Shown here one piece after another: positions 63,676 through 64,000 of a DNA stretch of 64,000 bases; position 1 is the stretch's first letter, and each line of letters starts with the position of its first letter. The position numbers and the translations under genes were made by a program. The notes under the pieces are model-generated. The model was not told the origin of the DNA. It did not search any database and worked only from the letters and a program-made list of their open reading frames with translations. Source of the DNA: Streptomyces sp. Tue 6430 (GTDB taxonomy: Bacteria; Actinomycetota; Actinomycetes; Streptomycetales; Streptomycetaceae); the NCBI GenBank assembly GCA_021568835.1, contig JAKGSH010000010.1, forward strand, positions 5,270,001-5,334,000. Reading direction: 5' to 3'.

Positions 63676-64000
63676 ATGATGACGACGACCGTGCAGGCCG
63701 CTGGGACGGTGGACGTTCCGGAGATCGCCGATCCCTCGAAGGTCGCGCCGCGGGACGCGCGGGAGTTGTCGAAGGTGTTCTTCGGGCGGCTGGCGGTGCT
63801 GGAGGAGGGCACGCCGGAGTACCAGTACGCGCGCAACACGCTGATCGAGATGAACATGTCCCTGGTGCGGTACGCGGCGGGCCGGTTCCGCAGCCGTGGG
63901 CCGGAGGAGATGGAGGACATCGTCCAGGTCGGCATGATCGGGCTGATCAAGGCGATCGACCGGTTCGAGCTGTCGCGCGAGGTGGAGTTCACCTCCTTCG
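63676..64000 (+). CDS. SigB/SigF/SigG-family RNA polymerase sigma factor, 3'-truncated by window edge
   Basis: The first 108 codons of a group 3 sigma factor. After a variable N-terminus come region 1.2/2 features: RDARELSKVFFGRLAVLEEG, YARNTLIEMNMSLVRYAAGRF, then MEDIVQVGMIGLIKAIDRFE and the start of region 2.4 (EVEFTSF). The Shine-Dalgarno GGGAGGGG serves either ATG 63676 or ATG 63679. The 221-nt gap after jetD holds no recognised feature. Such sigma factors are controlled by SpoIIAB/RsbW-type kinases. One such kinase-like gene lies 14 kb away, but no direct link is implied. Confidence 0.92.
   Translation, partial: MMTTTVQAAGTVDVPEIADPSKVAPRDARELSKVFFGRLAVLEEGTPEYQYARNTLIEMNMSLVRYAAGRFRSRGPEEMEDIVQVGMIGLIKAIDRFELSREVEFTSF

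Overview
The window is very GC-rich actinobacterial DNA and almost certainly comes from a Streptomyces chromosome. The grounds are SARP regulation, rare TTA (bldA) codons, two XRE/DUF397 gene pairs, a SigB/F/G-type sigma factor, and actinobacterial type I PKS architecture with class-1 docking domains. About 40 apparent single-base frameshifts occur in otherwise intact genes. Many fall in G/C homopolymers and can be checked against near-identical copies inside the window, so I treat them as assembly indels and annotate whole genes across them.

Layout. (1) 1-2.4 kb: 3' part of a type-B carboxylesterase, then an XRE regulator/DUF397 pair. (2) 2.4-43.2 kb (regulator to 46.0 kb): a polyketide-alkaloid gene cluster. 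On the minus strand, from high to low coordinate, lie three modular PKS genes (35011-20861, 20680-9987, 9928-3289) and a type II thioesterase. The line has a KSQ-AT-ACP loading module, five malonyl-specific extension modules and a terminal thioester reductase. Modules 1-3 carry intact DH and KR; modules 4 and 5 carry KR with degenerate DH. This predicts a 12-carbon 3,5-dihydroxy-6,8,10-triene aldehyde. Upstream lie two SnoaL-like proteins, a flavin reductase, a class III aminotransferase, an imine reductase, an acyl-CoA-dehydrogenase-fold monooxygenase, a Tat-exported FAD amine oxidase and a large SARP with two TTA codons. Reductive release plus transamination is the logic of coelimycin, nigrifactin/argimycin and streptazone-type alkaloids. 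The imine reductase plus exported amine oxidase is the unusual part.

(3) 46.0-49.9 kb: a second XRE/DUF397 pair, and an intact IS200/IS605-type element (TnpA + TnpB) that appears to have landed after codon 3 of a divergent anti-sigma-type ATPase gene. (4) 50.1-63.5 kb: a probable defence island. A trypsin-like protease/STAND NTPase/WD40 protein with a small partner gene sits on the minus strand. A complete type III Wadjet operon (jetA-jetB-jetC-jetD, all overlapping by 4 nt) is on the plus strand. (5) 63.7 kb to the end: the start of a SigB/F/G-family sigma factor.

No rRNA, tRNA or CRISPR array was recognised. No transporter gene for the alkaloid product is visible in the window.
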